Positions 1 through 9,131 are shown, counted from the stretch's first letter. The stretch: 64,000 nt of DNA from CAYRWR01 sp964428015 (GCA_964428015.1 CAYRWR010000017.1:7460-71459), one strand, 5' to 3'. The notes: generated by a model not told the origin, from the letters alone. A program made the numbers and translations.

Positions 1-615
1 TTGGCTACCAGCTGTACCAACAAGCCTGTGCCCACCACTATAGTAACACCGGATACTAACGATATCCAGGTCACAGAAGCGTACTCCGCCCTGAACGAAA
101 GTCTGAGCAATGAGATCGATAAGCTCCAGATCCAGGTTAAACAATTGGCCGGTGCTCTGACTATCAGTGTGGCGGAGACGGTATTCTTTGACTCCGGCTC
201 TGCTGAACTCAAGACCAACTCCCTGGATGTGCTCAACCGTATCGGGGAAATTCTACTCACCATGTCCAATAAAAATATCCGTGTGGAAGGCCATACCGAT
301 AACAAGAAGATCAGCAAAAAACTGCAGAGTAAGTATCCCTCCAACTGGGAGCTCTCCGCTGACCGTGCGGTGAATGTAGTGCGTTACTTCCAGGACAAGG
401 TAGGTATTGATCCCGGCAATCTTTCCGCTGTGGGATACTCTGAATTCCGGCCTGTAGCCAGCAATGATACCCCTGAAGGCCGGGCCCAGAATCGCCGCAT
501 CGAGATAGTTGTAACTGACAAGCTGGAGTATACCAAGGTACCCGTCATTCAGACCAATGAGACAAAGAGCACAAATGAAAGCATTTTGTCCAACCCTGAA
601 GCAAAGACACTATAA
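1..615 (+). CDS. OmpA-family peptidoglycan-binding lipoprotein (5' end cut by window)
   Basis: Residues 56-172 form an OmpA/MotB C-terminal domain, which in this family binds diaminopimelate-containing peptidoglycan and anchors the outer membrane. Visible signatures are the FDSGSAEL start, the GHTDN segment, NWELSADRA and the closing NDTPEGRAQNRRIEI block. The first residues (ATSC followed by TNKP) look like the end of a lipobox, so the true start and most of the signal peptide lie before base 1. The apparent TTG start is therefore only the window edge. A short helical stretch (about residues 27-50) separates the lipid anchor from the domain. The tail after residue 175 is Thr/Asn/Ser-rich. 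The domain assignment is firm; the lipoprotein call is inferred from the partial lipobox. Confidence 0.9.
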   Translation: MATSCTNKPVPTTIVTPDTNDIQVTEAYSALNESLSNEIDKLQIQVKQLAGALTISVAETVFFDSGSAELKTNSLDVLNRIGEILLTMSNKNIRVEGHTDNKKISKKLQSKYPSNWELSADRAVNVVRYFQDKVGIDPGNLSAVGYSEFRPVASNDTPEGRAQNRRIEIVVTDKLEYTKVPVIQTNETKSTNESILSNPEAKTL

Positions 616-637
616 GTCTTAATTGAATATTTTCAGT

Positions 638-680
638 AAAAAGGGGCCGGTTAATATAACCGGCCCCTTTTCTTTTTCCT
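638..680. terminator. Bidirectional intrinsic terminator
   Basis: A perfect 15-bp stem (639-653 with 657-671, core GGGGCCGG) around a three-base loop has A-runs on the left and T-runs on the right. It can therefore end both the plus-strand OmpA gene and the minus-strand gene whose stop is at 698. Confidence 0.9.
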
Positions 681-697
681 TTTTCTTCCGTCAAATA

Positions 698-3406
698 TTA
701 ATTCTTGGGCCAGATAATTGTCAATGTCTTTTCTGATGTAAAAGTCTGAGTAACATCTTTTTCTTCACCTATTCCAAAGATGTTTCCACGGTTACAGCCC
801 ACATTTCCATGGACTGAATAGGTATAAGTGGAACTCTCAGCACCTGAAGGACGGGTGGTGATATAGGAGTAAGATGTCCCTGTAGTAGTATCCCAGCGTT
901 TATTGTTGTCATCGGAAAACCAGGAATAATAATCACATCCAGTGACCGCTCCCCAACTAAACGTTACTACTGCTTGACTACTGGATTGAATAATGTAGGA
1001 AACCTGGAAATTTGCGGGAGCTGGGGGAGTTTCAGCATATACAGTTATCTGATTGGAAAGATTTTCACAACGAGCTGTGATATAATATATTCCATCTAAC
1101 TTAGATTTGAAGTTGTATTCCAGCATAGAACTACTGGATGCTTGAGAGAAATCAGGGATTGTTGACATGAATTTTTTTATCCAAATCGAAATATCCTGAG
1201 TTGAATCAAATAAATTGCCAAACTGGTCTCGAGTATAAATCTGAAGTAGACTGGAATCAATACCATCAGCTTTTATGAAAGACTTCGAAGCACTGAGTTC
1301 TACCTTTTTCAATTTGGGGTTTTGAGCTTCTATGGTGTAGGTTGCCGATTTATTTACTACCAGATTTCCTGTCCTGCTACCTGCATAGACTTGCCAGGCC
1401 TGGAAAGAGACCCTGACACTTTCTTCCTGGTTAGGATCATAGGTCCATGTAAACATGGGATATTTAGTATAAGAAGTTTGTATTTCAGGATCAACTCCAT
1501 AAGGATAGTCAAATTCATTGATTCCGCCAAACTGGTTCAGGACTTCTCCAGAAAATACTGTGCTTCCATCCAGGGTACTAATAATAAAGTGGGTGTTATC
1601 TATGTAAGGTTGATAATAACAACCAAAATTTTCGGCTTTTAATCTGGCTGAGACCGGTTGGCGTTTTGGGCCTTGTACATTGAGTACATCACTTTTTTCA
1701 CTGTCGTAACGGTTGCCTCCCATAGCTTTGACCTGATAGTTATAGCTGGGTTTCTGGCCATAATGGAGATAGAAATTTCTGGTAAAGCTAGTGCCGGTCA
1801 CGGTAAAGAGCGGACTTCCATCTTCGTAAATCTGATATTGTGAAGCACCCAGAACCGGGTCCCAATTAATCACGGCTTTAGCATTCAGATTATCATAACT
1901 GCTCAGTCGAAGGTTTTTTGGAGTCGGCCAGATGTCTTTAGCAGTTACATAATATTCCGTACCTTGTTTCAGGTTCAAGCCTTCTGTATCCTTTACACCT
2001 GTTGTTATCACCACTTTGTATTTTTTACCGTATTGGATTTGACCACTAAGTGGATGAAACGAAGCTGTGCGCCCATTGACCGAATAGTTACCAGGTATTA
2101 AATTTGTACCATCAAATAAGGCAAAAGTATTACTATCTAAAGACTCAATGGATACATGATCTCCCAAAGTAACTCCCTGTACTTCATATCCAATAGTGAA
2201 GTTTATAGCCTGGTTTCTTTGATCATAAATTGTATTGGAAGCAGGACTTAAGCTATACAGGATGGGGGTGTGGTGAGATACAACTCGTAGAGGGCCCATG
2301 AACTTCTGAGGGGTGCCAGTACGCGGTTTCCAATAATAGTCCTTGAACTCATGAATAATATCGCGGGCTGGATAGGAAAGAAAAGTCTTAGCACCATATC
2401 GTCCGCCCACAAAATTCTGCTTGTCGTAATAAATGGAGTTTCCCCCGCTGGCACCTACATATTCCCAGCTTAATCCTCCCTGCCCCACTCCATAATATTT
2501 TGAGTCTTTGCTATTTATGGGGTGTGCTGTTGTATTTTGTTTCACATCAGCTACAATATCATAAGTAACATTAGTTAAGTAGTAAGAATCCCCCAACCAC
2601 AATTCAAATGCAATGCGAGGTCGTGAAGAAGTAACTACTGCCTGATTATTCTGATAGGTGATGGACTCAGAACCGGCACCGTTACGGATATCTATACCGT
2701 ATCTATAGTATTTTTCGGTCATCCCTTCATAGGTAGCATCAAACCACTGTCCGCGGAGCCACACCGGGCCCTCGGTGATAAATATTTTTAAACCTGTAGC
2801 ACCTTCGACTTTGCGGTCACAGAGCAGGTCCATCCAGAAATTATATTGGATATCGGCTTTATCCATAGTAACAGAATTAGGCTGGGTCTGGTACCATCCC
2901 AGGTATTGATAGCCTCCCAGTGAAAGTATATAAGCCTCATAATAGAGGACCATTCCAAAATTAGGATTACCAGGCTCCAGGGGAAAATTGGAACCGGAGT
3001 TCGCGTCAGAGTGGTCCAGGGAGATTGTAAAATTCGAGTAAGGTTCATCACTATATTCCAGCCGATTCATACCCTTGTTCAAATAAAGATAGTGGCTTTG
3101 ATAAAGTCTTTGGATATCATTGTAAAAAACCGGGACAGCATAGGTGATTTTACCTGTCTGGTCTTTGACCAGTAATGTCTGTCCAAGAGAAATTTCCGAC
3201 ATCACAAAATAGGGTATATCGGTACGGTTGGTAGAAGAGTCCCAGTTAAACTGTCCTGAACCATCGGCGATAAGTGTACTTACGCAGTCAGAGTTACGTG
3301 AACCGGGTAGCAATCTGATTTGTGTCCCTTCTTCAATATTACGAGTCAGGGTACAGGAACCCAAGACGCTTATAAACAACAGAGAAACCAACATCTTTTT
3401 ATTCAT
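698..3406 (-). CDS. Large lipoprotein with Ig-like and fibronectin type III-like domains
   Basis: A 902-residue exported protein with a lipoprotein signal peptide (LGSC lipobox, Cys18). The N-terminal half is unrecognised. From about residue 375 there is an Ig-like module resembling bacterial Ig domains of the SbsA/Big_5 type (SPASNTIYDQ start). A fibronectin type III-like domain follows from about 495, an invasin/Big_1-like segment (VELSASKSFIKADG, DQFGN) near 700, and a second FN3-like domain from about 790 to the end. Such proteins are usually surface adhesins or carbohydrate-associated proteins, but no catalytic site is visible. The start is supported by AGGGAGGA just upstream. Base composition is AT-richer than many neighbours. 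The domain names are pattern recognition and not search results. Confidence 0.75.
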   Translation of the reverse strand: MNKKMLVSLLFISVLGSCTLTRNIEEGTQIRLLPGSRNSDCVSTLIADGSGQFNWDSSTNRTDIPYFVMSEISLGQTLLVKDQTGKITYAVPVFYNDIQRLYQSHYLYLNKGMNRLEYSDEPYSNFTISLDHSDANSGSNFPLEPGNPNFGMVLYYEAYILSLGGYQYLGWYQTQPNSVTMDKADIQYNFWMDLLCDRKVEGATGLKIFITEGPVWLRGQWFDATYEGMTEKYYRYGIDIRNGAGSESITYQNNQAVVTSSRPRIAFELWLGDSYYLTNVTYDIVADVKQNTTAHPINSKDSKYYGVGQGGLSWEYVGASGGNSIYYDKQNFVGGRYGAKTFLSYPARDIIHEFKDYYWKPRTGTPQKFMGPLRVVSHHTPILYSLSPASNTIYDQRNQAINFTIGYEVQGVTLGDHVSIESLDSNTFALFDGTNLIPGNYSVNGRTASFHPLSGQIQYGKKYKVVITTGVKDTEGLNLKQGTEYYVTAKDIWPTPKNLRLSSYDNLNAKAVINWDPVLGASQYQIYEDGSPLFTVTGTSFTRNFYLHYGQKPSYNYQVKAMGGNRYDSEKSDVLNVQGPKRQPVSARLKAENFGCYYQPYIDNTHFIISTLDGSTVFSGEVLNQFGGINEFDYPYGVDPEIQTSYTKYPMFTWTYDPNQEESVRVSFQAWQVYAGSRTGNLVVNKSATYTIEAQNPKLKKVELSASKSFIKADGIDSSLLQIYTRDQFGNLFDSTQDISIWIKKFMSTIPDFSQASSSSMLEYNFKSKLDGIYYITARCENLSNQITVYAETPPAPANFQVSYIIQSSSQAVVTFSWGAVTGCDYYSWFSDDNNKRWDTTTGTSYSYITTRPSGAESSTYTYSVHGNVGCNRGNIFGIGEEKDVTQTFTSEKTLTIIWPKN

Positions 3407-3494
3407 TGTATCCTCCCTGAGTAGACATTTTCCAGCCGGGATCTGTGACAGGTGATCTCCTGAGCCGACATCCTTTACAGTTCATCAGTACCAT
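3399..3494 (-). CDS. Candidate 31-codon upstream ORF overlapping the large lipoprotein start
   Basis: On the minus strand an AGGAGG sits eight bases before an ATG that opens a 31-residue frame containing a CKGC motif. Its stop TAA (3401-3399) overlaps the start ATG (3406-3404) of the 902-residue lipoprotein, the geometry expected for translational coupling. No similarity is recognised. It could be a real small protein, a leader peptide or chance; the ribosome-binding site and overlap are the only support. Confidence 0.35.
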   Translation of the reverse strand: MVLMNCKGCRLRRSPVTDPGWKMSTQGGYNE

Positions 3495-3629
3495 TTTTTA
3501 TTCCTCCTGATTTATTAATGTTTTCTTTTTTAACCACACTCACTGAAATTTCTGGAACCCATTCAGATGAGTAAAAGCGACACAGAAAATGTTATGCAGA
3601 TATATTAACAGACAGGAGGAATAAAAAAT
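3493..3629. repeat. 17-bp inverted repeat in AT-rich intergenic region
   Basis: CAGGAGGAATAAAAAAT occurs exactly at 3613-3629 on the plus strand and inverted at 3509-3493 on the minus strand. The minus copy supplies the ribosome-binding site of the small ORF at 3399-3494. The plus copy is not followed by a usable ORF. The rest of 3407-3855 is AT-rich, and I see no gene or clear terminator in it. Confidence 0.6.
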
Positions 3630-3855
3630 ATTCAATTCTTGCGAAATTTATTTTATGTAAAAAAATGTGGCAGAATGGATTGTGTTTGAAATAAAAAAAT
3701 AATTTTTTCCGCAACTTATGTAAAAATATTAGATGGATGCCCCAGGCAGGAATTGAAATTATCAAATCCGTCCTTCAACATTTCTTTTTGCTTGGGTTGC
3801 TTCGATTGCTGTTATGCTATAGTTATTTGATATTTATCTTTCATTTTTTTGTATC

Positions 3856-4323
3856 TCACTGGGAATTGGTTTTATCCTGATCTTTAAATTTTGCAGTCTT
3901 TTCTGCAATCATATCCTCTATAAAACTATTATTCTTAGCATCTTTATAAACAAAATAGAGAGAAACCCAATCTAATATCAGCAATAAAGTTCCTAAATCT
4001 ATCAGTATTTGCTGATCTATAATATTCAGAAAGCGAAATATCTCCAATGTATAGCTAAATAAACCTGCAGTAGCAAGGAAAATAGAAATTACCTTGAATC
4101 GATAACCGCTGATCCTGGCAAAAGCCAAAGTGCCAATTAAAGAGAGTAGAAATCCAAACCAATTGGTACTAATAGAAGCAACTCCTGGATGTTGTGTAAA
4201 TTGAAAAGAAAAATGTACTGAAAGAAAGGTAAAAGTATTACCATTATGCTTAATTGAAAAGCTAAATATGAATAAAAAAACTGTTTCAAGAATTCGAAAA
4301 ATCCATAAACCTAAGTGTTTCAT
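3856..4323 (-). CDS. Small polytopic membrane protein, unknown function
   Basis: A 155-residue protein with about four hydrophobic segments (roughly residues 5-22, 52-70, 75-95 and 107-128) and a charged cytoplasmic-looking C-terminal tail (KDAKNNSF to the end). I do not recognise the family. The gene is AT-rich like the preceding lipoprotein gene and stands alone between two other minus-strand genes, with 99 bases to the next stop. Its single clean frame with a membrane pattern makes it likely to be real. Confidence 0.6.
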   Translation of the reverse strand: MKHLGLWIFRILETVFLFIFSFSIKHNGNTFTFLSVHFSFQFTQHPGVASISTNWFGFLLSLIGTLAFARISGYRFKVISIFLATAGLFSYTLEIFRFLNIIDQQILIDLGTLLLILDWVSLYFVYKDAKNNSFIEDMIAEKTAKFKDQDKTNSQ

Positions 4324-4422
4324 TAAATACTCCAGAACGTGCTGTGAAACTGAAAATTAGTACTATTAAGAAAACAAAAATTATGTGAATTAAGCCTGAA
4401 AATAAATCCGCAGCCTACTTCA

Positions 4423-5634
4423 TCACTTGGTCTGTTTCAATTTTAGGGTCAGAGCCTCGATCTGCTCCCCAGTCAAATAGCCGGACTGGATAAAATAAGC
4501 TGATAACTCCGCTTTCAGATCCAGGTCATCGGTCAGCTTTTTGCCGATGATCTGTTCCAGTGAGTACTGAAGCAGTTTATAATCCCGGAATTCCTTGGTA
4601 CCCATGGCATTACTTTTCTGGTAATCCGCCCTAATCTGAGACCAGGGGGTACCGCATAGGCCCGCCAGTACAGCCACCACTACTCCCGTGCGGTCGGTAC
4701 CCAGCCGGCAGTGAACCAGATAGGGTCCTGGGTGGGCTGAATCGGTGATAAACTGCACAATCCTCTGGAAAAGCTGTCCAAATTCCTGGTCCCGTGAGGC
4801 AAAATACATCATATTGTAATTTACCGTTTCGAATAATTCGTGCTTACTATCAATAATCTTCTGCTGGTAGTCAGAAATAGACTCGGAAGAAGTGGCAAAA
4901 GCAGTTTCGTTACCCGACAGGCAGATTATGGAACGGATAGCTTTCTGTTTCATCAGTTTTTTCACAGTTTCGATGCGCGGCTTTTCTGTTTTCAGCTGGG
5001 TTTTGGAAATCTTATAGGGGTGATAGGAGCGGTACAACTGGGGTGTCCCCGGCACCTGTCGGAAATTTGCCAGGATGGCTTCGCTTTCCGGATCATTCAG
5101 GTTAAAATCATCCATGGTCTTTTGAGTATCAGCAATTACCATATTACTGAGCAGGGTATTGGTGTCATCACCGGGCAGAACCACCAGATTATTGGCGGCT
5201 AACTGAAAGGGTGAGAGACTGCTCAGCCATACCCCGGCTGCTTTTCCATTTCGTACTACAAATTTGAATTCAGGCTGGCCTGAATTTCCCGGTATCTGTA
5301 TGGATTCCAGGGGTACTTCCAGGAGCCACAGACCGGTACGGCCGTTTTTCTTCAGATCCCATTCCGGTAGTTCTTTCCAACGGGTAAAGGAACCTGCTAC
5401 TGTCACCTGCTGGACCTTTTCCTGTTCAAATATGGGTGGATAGAACACAAACAGGATGGTCTTGCCATCCGCGCTGACCTGGAAACCCTGGAGACAGTTC
5501 GCGGTATTTATTACTATCCCTTTGGACGGCTTCAGATTCAGTACGGGATATGACTTGTCTGATCCGCCAAAAAAAGATACCGGAAAAGTAACCGTCAGTA
5601 AAGTAATAAACAGTAAATAAAGTATACCGCGCAT
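4423..5634 (-). CDS. Exported CBM48-like domain fused to Cys-based tyrosine/dual-specificity-type phosphatase
   Basis: The ATG at 5634 is preferred to the upstream GTG (5673): it follows AAGGTGG at good spacing and gives a clean signal peptide, leaving 403 residues. Residues about 55-140 resemble an AMPK/CBM48 glycogen-binding module (VTVAGSFTRWKE, then GLWLLEVPLE and EFKFVV). Residues about 190-360 are a Cys-based phosphatase with the P-loop HCRLGTDRTG (catalytic Cys309, Arg315). This family hydrolyses phosphoesters through a cysteinyl-phosphate. The general-acid Asp is not obvious, with an SRDQE stretch near residue 282 as a candidate. The pairing recalls laforin and SEX4, which dephosphorylate glycogen or starch, but here the protein should be exported. 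A GH13 amylase lipoprotein lies elsewhere in the window (55570-58185). The phosphatase call is strong, the CBM48 call good, and the substrate is inference. Confidence 0.8.
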   Translation of the reverse strand: MRGILYLLFITLLTVTFPVSFFGGSDKSYPVLNLKPSKGIVINTANCLQGFQVSADGKTILFVFYPPIFEQEKVQQVTVAGSFTRWKELPEWDLKKNGRTGLWLLEVPLESIQIPGNSGQPEFKFVVRNGKAAGVWLSSLSPFQLAANNLVVLPGDDTNTLLSNMVIADTQKTMDDFNLNDPESEAILANFRQVPGTPQLYRSYHPYKISKTQLKTEKPRIETVKKLMKQKAIRSIICLSGNETAFATSSESISDYQQKIIDSKHELFETVNYNMMYFASRDQEFGQLFQRIVQFITDSAHPGPYLVHCRLGTDRTGVVVAVLAGLCGTPWSQIRADYQKSNAMGTKEFRDYKLLQYSLEQIIGKKLTDDLDLKAELSAYFIQSGYLTGEQIEALTLKLKQTK

Positions 5635-5705
5635 GATTTGCCACCTTGTTATTGATTTATTAAAGCCCCACACTAGTACCCATGGAGCTCTACATTCAGG
5701 TATAT

Positions 5706-5734
5706 AATTTAGCTTATATAGAGGTTTTTGTCTA
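5706..5734 (-). promoter_or_regulatory. Predicted promoter for the CBM48-phosphatase gene
   Basis: Minus-strand TAGACA (5734-5729), a 17-base spacer and TAAATT (5711-5706) lie about 70 bases before the preferred start. The -35 box matches that of the divergent promoter at 5774. Confidence 0.45.
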
Positions 5735-5773
5735 AATTTTTGGCGGCGTAATACTATACAAACAGGATTTTTT

Positions 5774-5802
5774 TAGACAAAATAATAGTTCTGAGATATA
5801 TT
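5774..5802 (+). promoter_or_regulatory. Predicted promoter for the exported protein at 5864
   Basis: TAGACA (5774-5779), a 17-base spacer and TATATT (5797-5802), about 60 bases before the start. It is divergent from the promoter at 5706-5734, and both share a TTTAGACAAAA context. Confidence 0.5.
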
Positions 5803-5863
5803 TTTACAGCATAGAAAGTAAAATGCTGGTACTGAACCTGACAGTGTAATTAAGGGGGGATTT

Positions 5864-7261
5864 ATGAAATTTCGCAATGCAGTTCTGCTGGCCAGTATGA
5901 TTCCATCGTTTCTCTTTTCCTTTGGTCCACCTGAGGACAAGGAGTTCATGCGCATTGCCATGTTTGAAAATGATCCCCGTATGCTGCATTACCGTCAGCT
6001 GCCCGCCTGGCTGCAGCCGGATCACCTGGTGATTCATCGAAATGTCGATATCAACCGCTCCACCGTAGTCCCACTGGCTCAGGCCAGTCTGGATTTTAGA
6101 AACGCGGTGGTTTTGGGCCCCCGGGGTAAGGTGTCTCAATTTACGGTTCAGGCTATAGAATTTGCCTCTGATCAATACGCTTTTTCCGGCCTGGACTTCC
6201 GTTTTAACGAAAGCGGTACCACCGGAATATTCCAATCAGGGGGATTGTTCGATATCAATCTGGTATCTTCCGAAGGAGAAGAGCTGCGTCTTATGGAGGG
6301 CAGCAGCGTAGAGCTCACCTATCCTGTAGACAAATCTCTGTCCACCTCAGAAGTCAAGTCCATGAAGGCTTACAGCTTTGATGAATCCAGTCAGAAATGG
6401 GTGTATGAATCCGATGTACGTGTCCTGAAAAAAGGGGGTAAGCAATATTTTACCCTGAAAATGGGGCACTTTAGCTACTGGAATATCGATGCACCCATCA
6501 CTGAGCACACCTGTCTGGAAGGTAAGCTGGAAATAGAAGGTACAGCAAAACCTCTCCCGGTGACCCTCCTGGCCGAAGGCCTGGATTACCGGGGTACCAC
6601 CCGCATACAGGCTACCAATGGCCAGACCTTCCGTCTGGATGTAAAGCGTGATTCCCAGGTCAGCATCCTGGCCTATACCGCTGAAAATGACGGTTATTAT
6701 CTGCCCCTGATACAAACCTCTAAGGAATTGTCCACTGCCATGAAACTCTATGAGGAAAAAGTCTTCGAAGTTTCTTCAGATATCGACCAGCTGAAATGTA
6801 CAACCAATACCTACACCTATACCAACCGGAGTCAGAATAACCAATATACCCTGGGGGAATATACCGGTACCGGTGGTTACGTTCTGTCGATTTTGTCCAA
6901 TAAGACTGAACTGTTTGAATGGGACAAAAAGATCTATACCAATTACGTTTTCTGGCTCATCACCCGGGCCCCCTCCACTAATAACAGCTGGGTCACTAAT
7001 TTTCATGAACAATATCTCTATTCAGATAAACTGTTAGCTATACGGGGGCGTGTACAGCAAAACGAATCCGCGGGTAATTACCGTTCCGATCTTCGCATCG
7101 GAAAATGGATCGGATATTATTACTGCCCTTTGAGAATAAACAGTAAACCTCTCCTGCTCTCCGGAAAATGCAGCAGCCTGGGCAAACTCAAACTGACCAA
7201 ACCGGGATACAAGACTTTGTCAGAAGTATTCGGAGAAAAAAAGCTGAAAAAAGCGGAATAA
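5864..7261 (+). CDS. Exported protein with a FAM171/ZU5-like beta module, unknown function
   Basis: A 465-residue protein with an N-terminal signal peptide (cleavage near residue 19-20) and no lipobox Cys. Residues about 100-215 (GLFDINLVSSEGEELRLMEG, then a YSFDESSQKW region and GHFSYWNID) resemble the beta-sandwich layout seen in FAM171/CILP and ZU5-like extracellular proteins. The following segment (ITEHTCLEGKL onward) looks like a carboxypeptidase-regulatory-type fold. No catalytic motif is visible. The start is supported by AAGGGGGG upstream. It is followed by a membrane protein gene only 45 bases away, so the two may be cotranscribed. The fold assignment is tentative. Confidence 0.6.
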   Translation: MKFRNAVLLASMIPSFLFSFGPPEDKEFMRIAMFENDPRMLHYRQLPAWLQPDHLVIHRNVDINRSTVVPLAQASLDFRNAVVLGPRGKVSQFTVQAIEFASDQYAFSGLDFRFNESGTTGIFQSGGLFDINLVSSEGEELRLMEGSSVELTYPVDKSLSTSEVKSMKAYSFDESSQKWVYESDVRVLKKGGKQYFTLKMGHFSYWNIDAPITEHTCLEGKLEIEGTAKPLPVTLLAEGLDYRGTTRIQATNGQTFRLDVKRDSQVSILAYTAENDGYYLPLIQTSKELSTAMKLYEEKVFEVSSDIDQLKCTTNTYTYTNRSQNNQYTLGEYTGTGGYVLSILSNKTELFEWDKKIYTNYVFWLITRAPSTNNSWVTNFHEQYLYSDKLLAIRGRVQQNESAGNYRSDLRIGKWIGYYYCPLRINSKPLLLSGKCSSLGKLKLTKPGYKTLSEVFGEKKLKKAE

Positions 7262-7306
7262 ATCTGTGTTTTTACTTATAAATTCTATACCCGGGAGTTT
7301 TGTGAA

Positions 7307-8323
7307 ATGAGCCGAAATGAAAACAATAAATTATATCAAATCACCCCTTTCAGTGAAAATGCTATCCTGATATTTTCTCTGATCGTATTTGCGCTGATTT
7401 CTGTAGCGACGATTCTGCTGGAACCGTCTCTGGTAGCCCGTTTTTATCCGCTTTTACCCGACAAAGGCCCGGCATGGTATTTCTGGCAGCTGCCTTCTGC
7501 CACTACTCTGACCCGTATCACCTACTGGACAGGTTATGCGGTACATCAATTGGTATTATGGGCCCTGTTATTCCAGGTAAGGCGCAATCCCCAGCCTAAG
7601 ACAGGGGGCATTTCGCGGCTGAACCTTTGGGTCCTGGGAATAAATCTCTTATTTGTGATACTGCACCTGGTTCAGACGCAGTTATGGTATGACGGCCTGG
7701 CCCGGGATGTACCTATCTGGACCAGCCAGGGCTCAGTGATAGTCATGCTGGTTCTCATCCTGTATATGGAGCTGCCCCGCCGCGGACTTTTCTGGGGCAA
7801 ATCCTTCCAGCCCCCCCGGAGACTGAATGATTTTATCCGCAGTTGGCATGGCATCTATATTTCCTGGGCTATAGTCTATACCTTCTGGTTCCACCCCATG
7901 GACGGTAACTGGGGACTGATGAGCGGTTTTATTTACATGTTTCTTTTGTTTATACAGCTCAGTTTGTTTGACACCAGACTCCATTTTAACCGGGGCTGGA
8001 TAGTGCTTCTGGAGAGCTTTGTGGCTATCCACGGTACCCTAATCACAGTCTACAAAGACAACCCGGTGTGGCCCATGTTCCTGTTCGGCTTTGCGGTGAT
8101 GTTCTTTCTTACTCAAATGCATACCTGGAAAATGCCCGTCTGGTTAAAATGGACCCTTTTAGGTGCCTTTCTGGTTTCCGTGATCCTGGTCTACGCCCTG
8201 GTAAGGGGTTTCAATCATATTTATGAAGTGACTTTCATACCGGTGGCATTGTATGGCGGAGTCCTGGTCCTAATCGGAATAGGAAAGATCCTCGACCGTC
8301 TACCGGACAGAGTGAAAAGGTAA
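7307..8323 (+). CDS. Conserved polytopic membrane protein with histidine-rich helices
   Basis: A 338-residue protein with about ten hydrophobic helices. Several histidines sit at helix ends (YAVHQL, ILHLVQ, SWHGIY, WFHPMDG, AIHGTL, MQMH-type contexts), and there is a distinctive WYDGLARDVPIWTSQGS loop. The pattern looks like that of an uncharacterised conserved membrane family. The histidines make haem or metal binding conceivable, but no known cytochrome motif is clear. The gene lies 45 bases downstream of the exported protein on the same strand and probably shares its transcript. Confidence 0.6.
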   Translation: MSRNENNKLYQITPFSENAILIFSLIVFALISVATILLEPSLVARFYPLLPDKGPAWYFWQLPSATTLTRITYWTGYAVHQLVLWALLFQVRRNPQPKTGGISRLNLWVLGINLLFVILHLVQTQLWYDGLARDVPIWTSQGSVIVMLVLILYMELPRRGLFWGKSFQPPRRLNDFIRSWHGIYISWAIVYTFWFHPMDGNWGLMSGFIYMFLLFIQLSLFDTRLHFNRGWIVLLESFVAIHGTLITVYKDNPVWPMFLFGFAVMFFLTQMHTWKMPVWLKWTLLGAFLVSVILVYALVRGFNHIYEVTFIPVALYGGVLVLIGIGKILDRLPDRVKR

Positions 8324-8459
8324 ACTCCAGGAAAATACTTCTGATCCACAGGGACTTCTTCAATACTGGTCTTTTTACCTATATTTTTTCTAGGTTTTAA
8401 CCCTCGACAACTGGATGAAAAATATTTTCTATTTTATACTATTTTAAACAGGAGGAAAT

Positions 8460-9131
8460 ATGAAACAGATATTAGCGGTTCTGGTGATGACCATACTTTG
8501 CGCCCTATCACCAAAAGGTTATAGCAAAGATTTTGAAGGAAAAGTAGAAATGAAGATTATTTCCGAAGGGAAAACTTCATTTATAGCTTATACCATCAAA
8601 GGTGCTAAAATGAAGATCACCGGCATCAAGGATGCCAAGGGTAAACCTGTGTCCAAAGGAAACCTTTCCCTCTTTGACATGAAAGAAAAGAAGATGTACA
8701 TTATCATGGCAGACCAGAAGATGTACATGGAAAGCTCATTGACTAATTCCGACTCCGGAGATAACAAAGAGAAAAAGGGAAGCTTTAAAAAAGGGAGCAA
8801 AACTGAAACCATTCTTAACAAGACCTGTGAAGAATATATCTATACTTTTGAATCGGATAGTAAGTATTCCACATCAGAAATGTATATGGCCAAAGGCATA
8901 GGAATCTTCCCCAATTTCAGGAAAGCTAACCCGACTTTTCCGGCTTTTGATCTCAAGGAAGACCTTTTTCCTTTAAAGATAATCACCTATGATAAAGCCG
9001 GAAAAGTTTCCACCACCGTAGAGATCACCTCTCTGGATACTTCTCCAGTCTCTGATCAAGAAGTATCACTCCCCGATGGTTACCAGAAATTCGAGATGCC
9101 GGGTTTTGATATGAGCAAATATATGAAATAA
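8460..9131 (+). CDS. Exported DUF4412-like protein
   Basis: A 223-residue protein with a signal peptide (cleavage near SKG-YSKD, residue 20-22). The beta-rich body begins with FEGKVEMKIISEGKT and continues IAYTIKGAKMKI, a pattern resembling DUF4412 proteins of the periplasm or outer membrane whose role is unknown. A Lys/Ser/Gly-rich loop lies around residues 100-120. The start is fixed by CAGGAGG seven bases upstream. It is a single gene followed by a strong terminator. Confidence 0.65.
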   Translation: MKQILAVLVMTILCALSPKGYSKDFEGKVEMKIISEGKTSFIAYTIKGAKMKITGIKDAKGKPVSKGNLSLFDMKEKKMYIIMADQKMYMESSLTNSDSGDNKEKKGSFKKGSKTETILNKTCEEYIYTFESDSKYSTSEMYMAKGIGIFPNFRKANPTFPAFDLKEDLFPLKIITYDKAGKVSTTVEITSLDTSPVSDQEVSLPDGYQKFEMPGFDMSKYMK

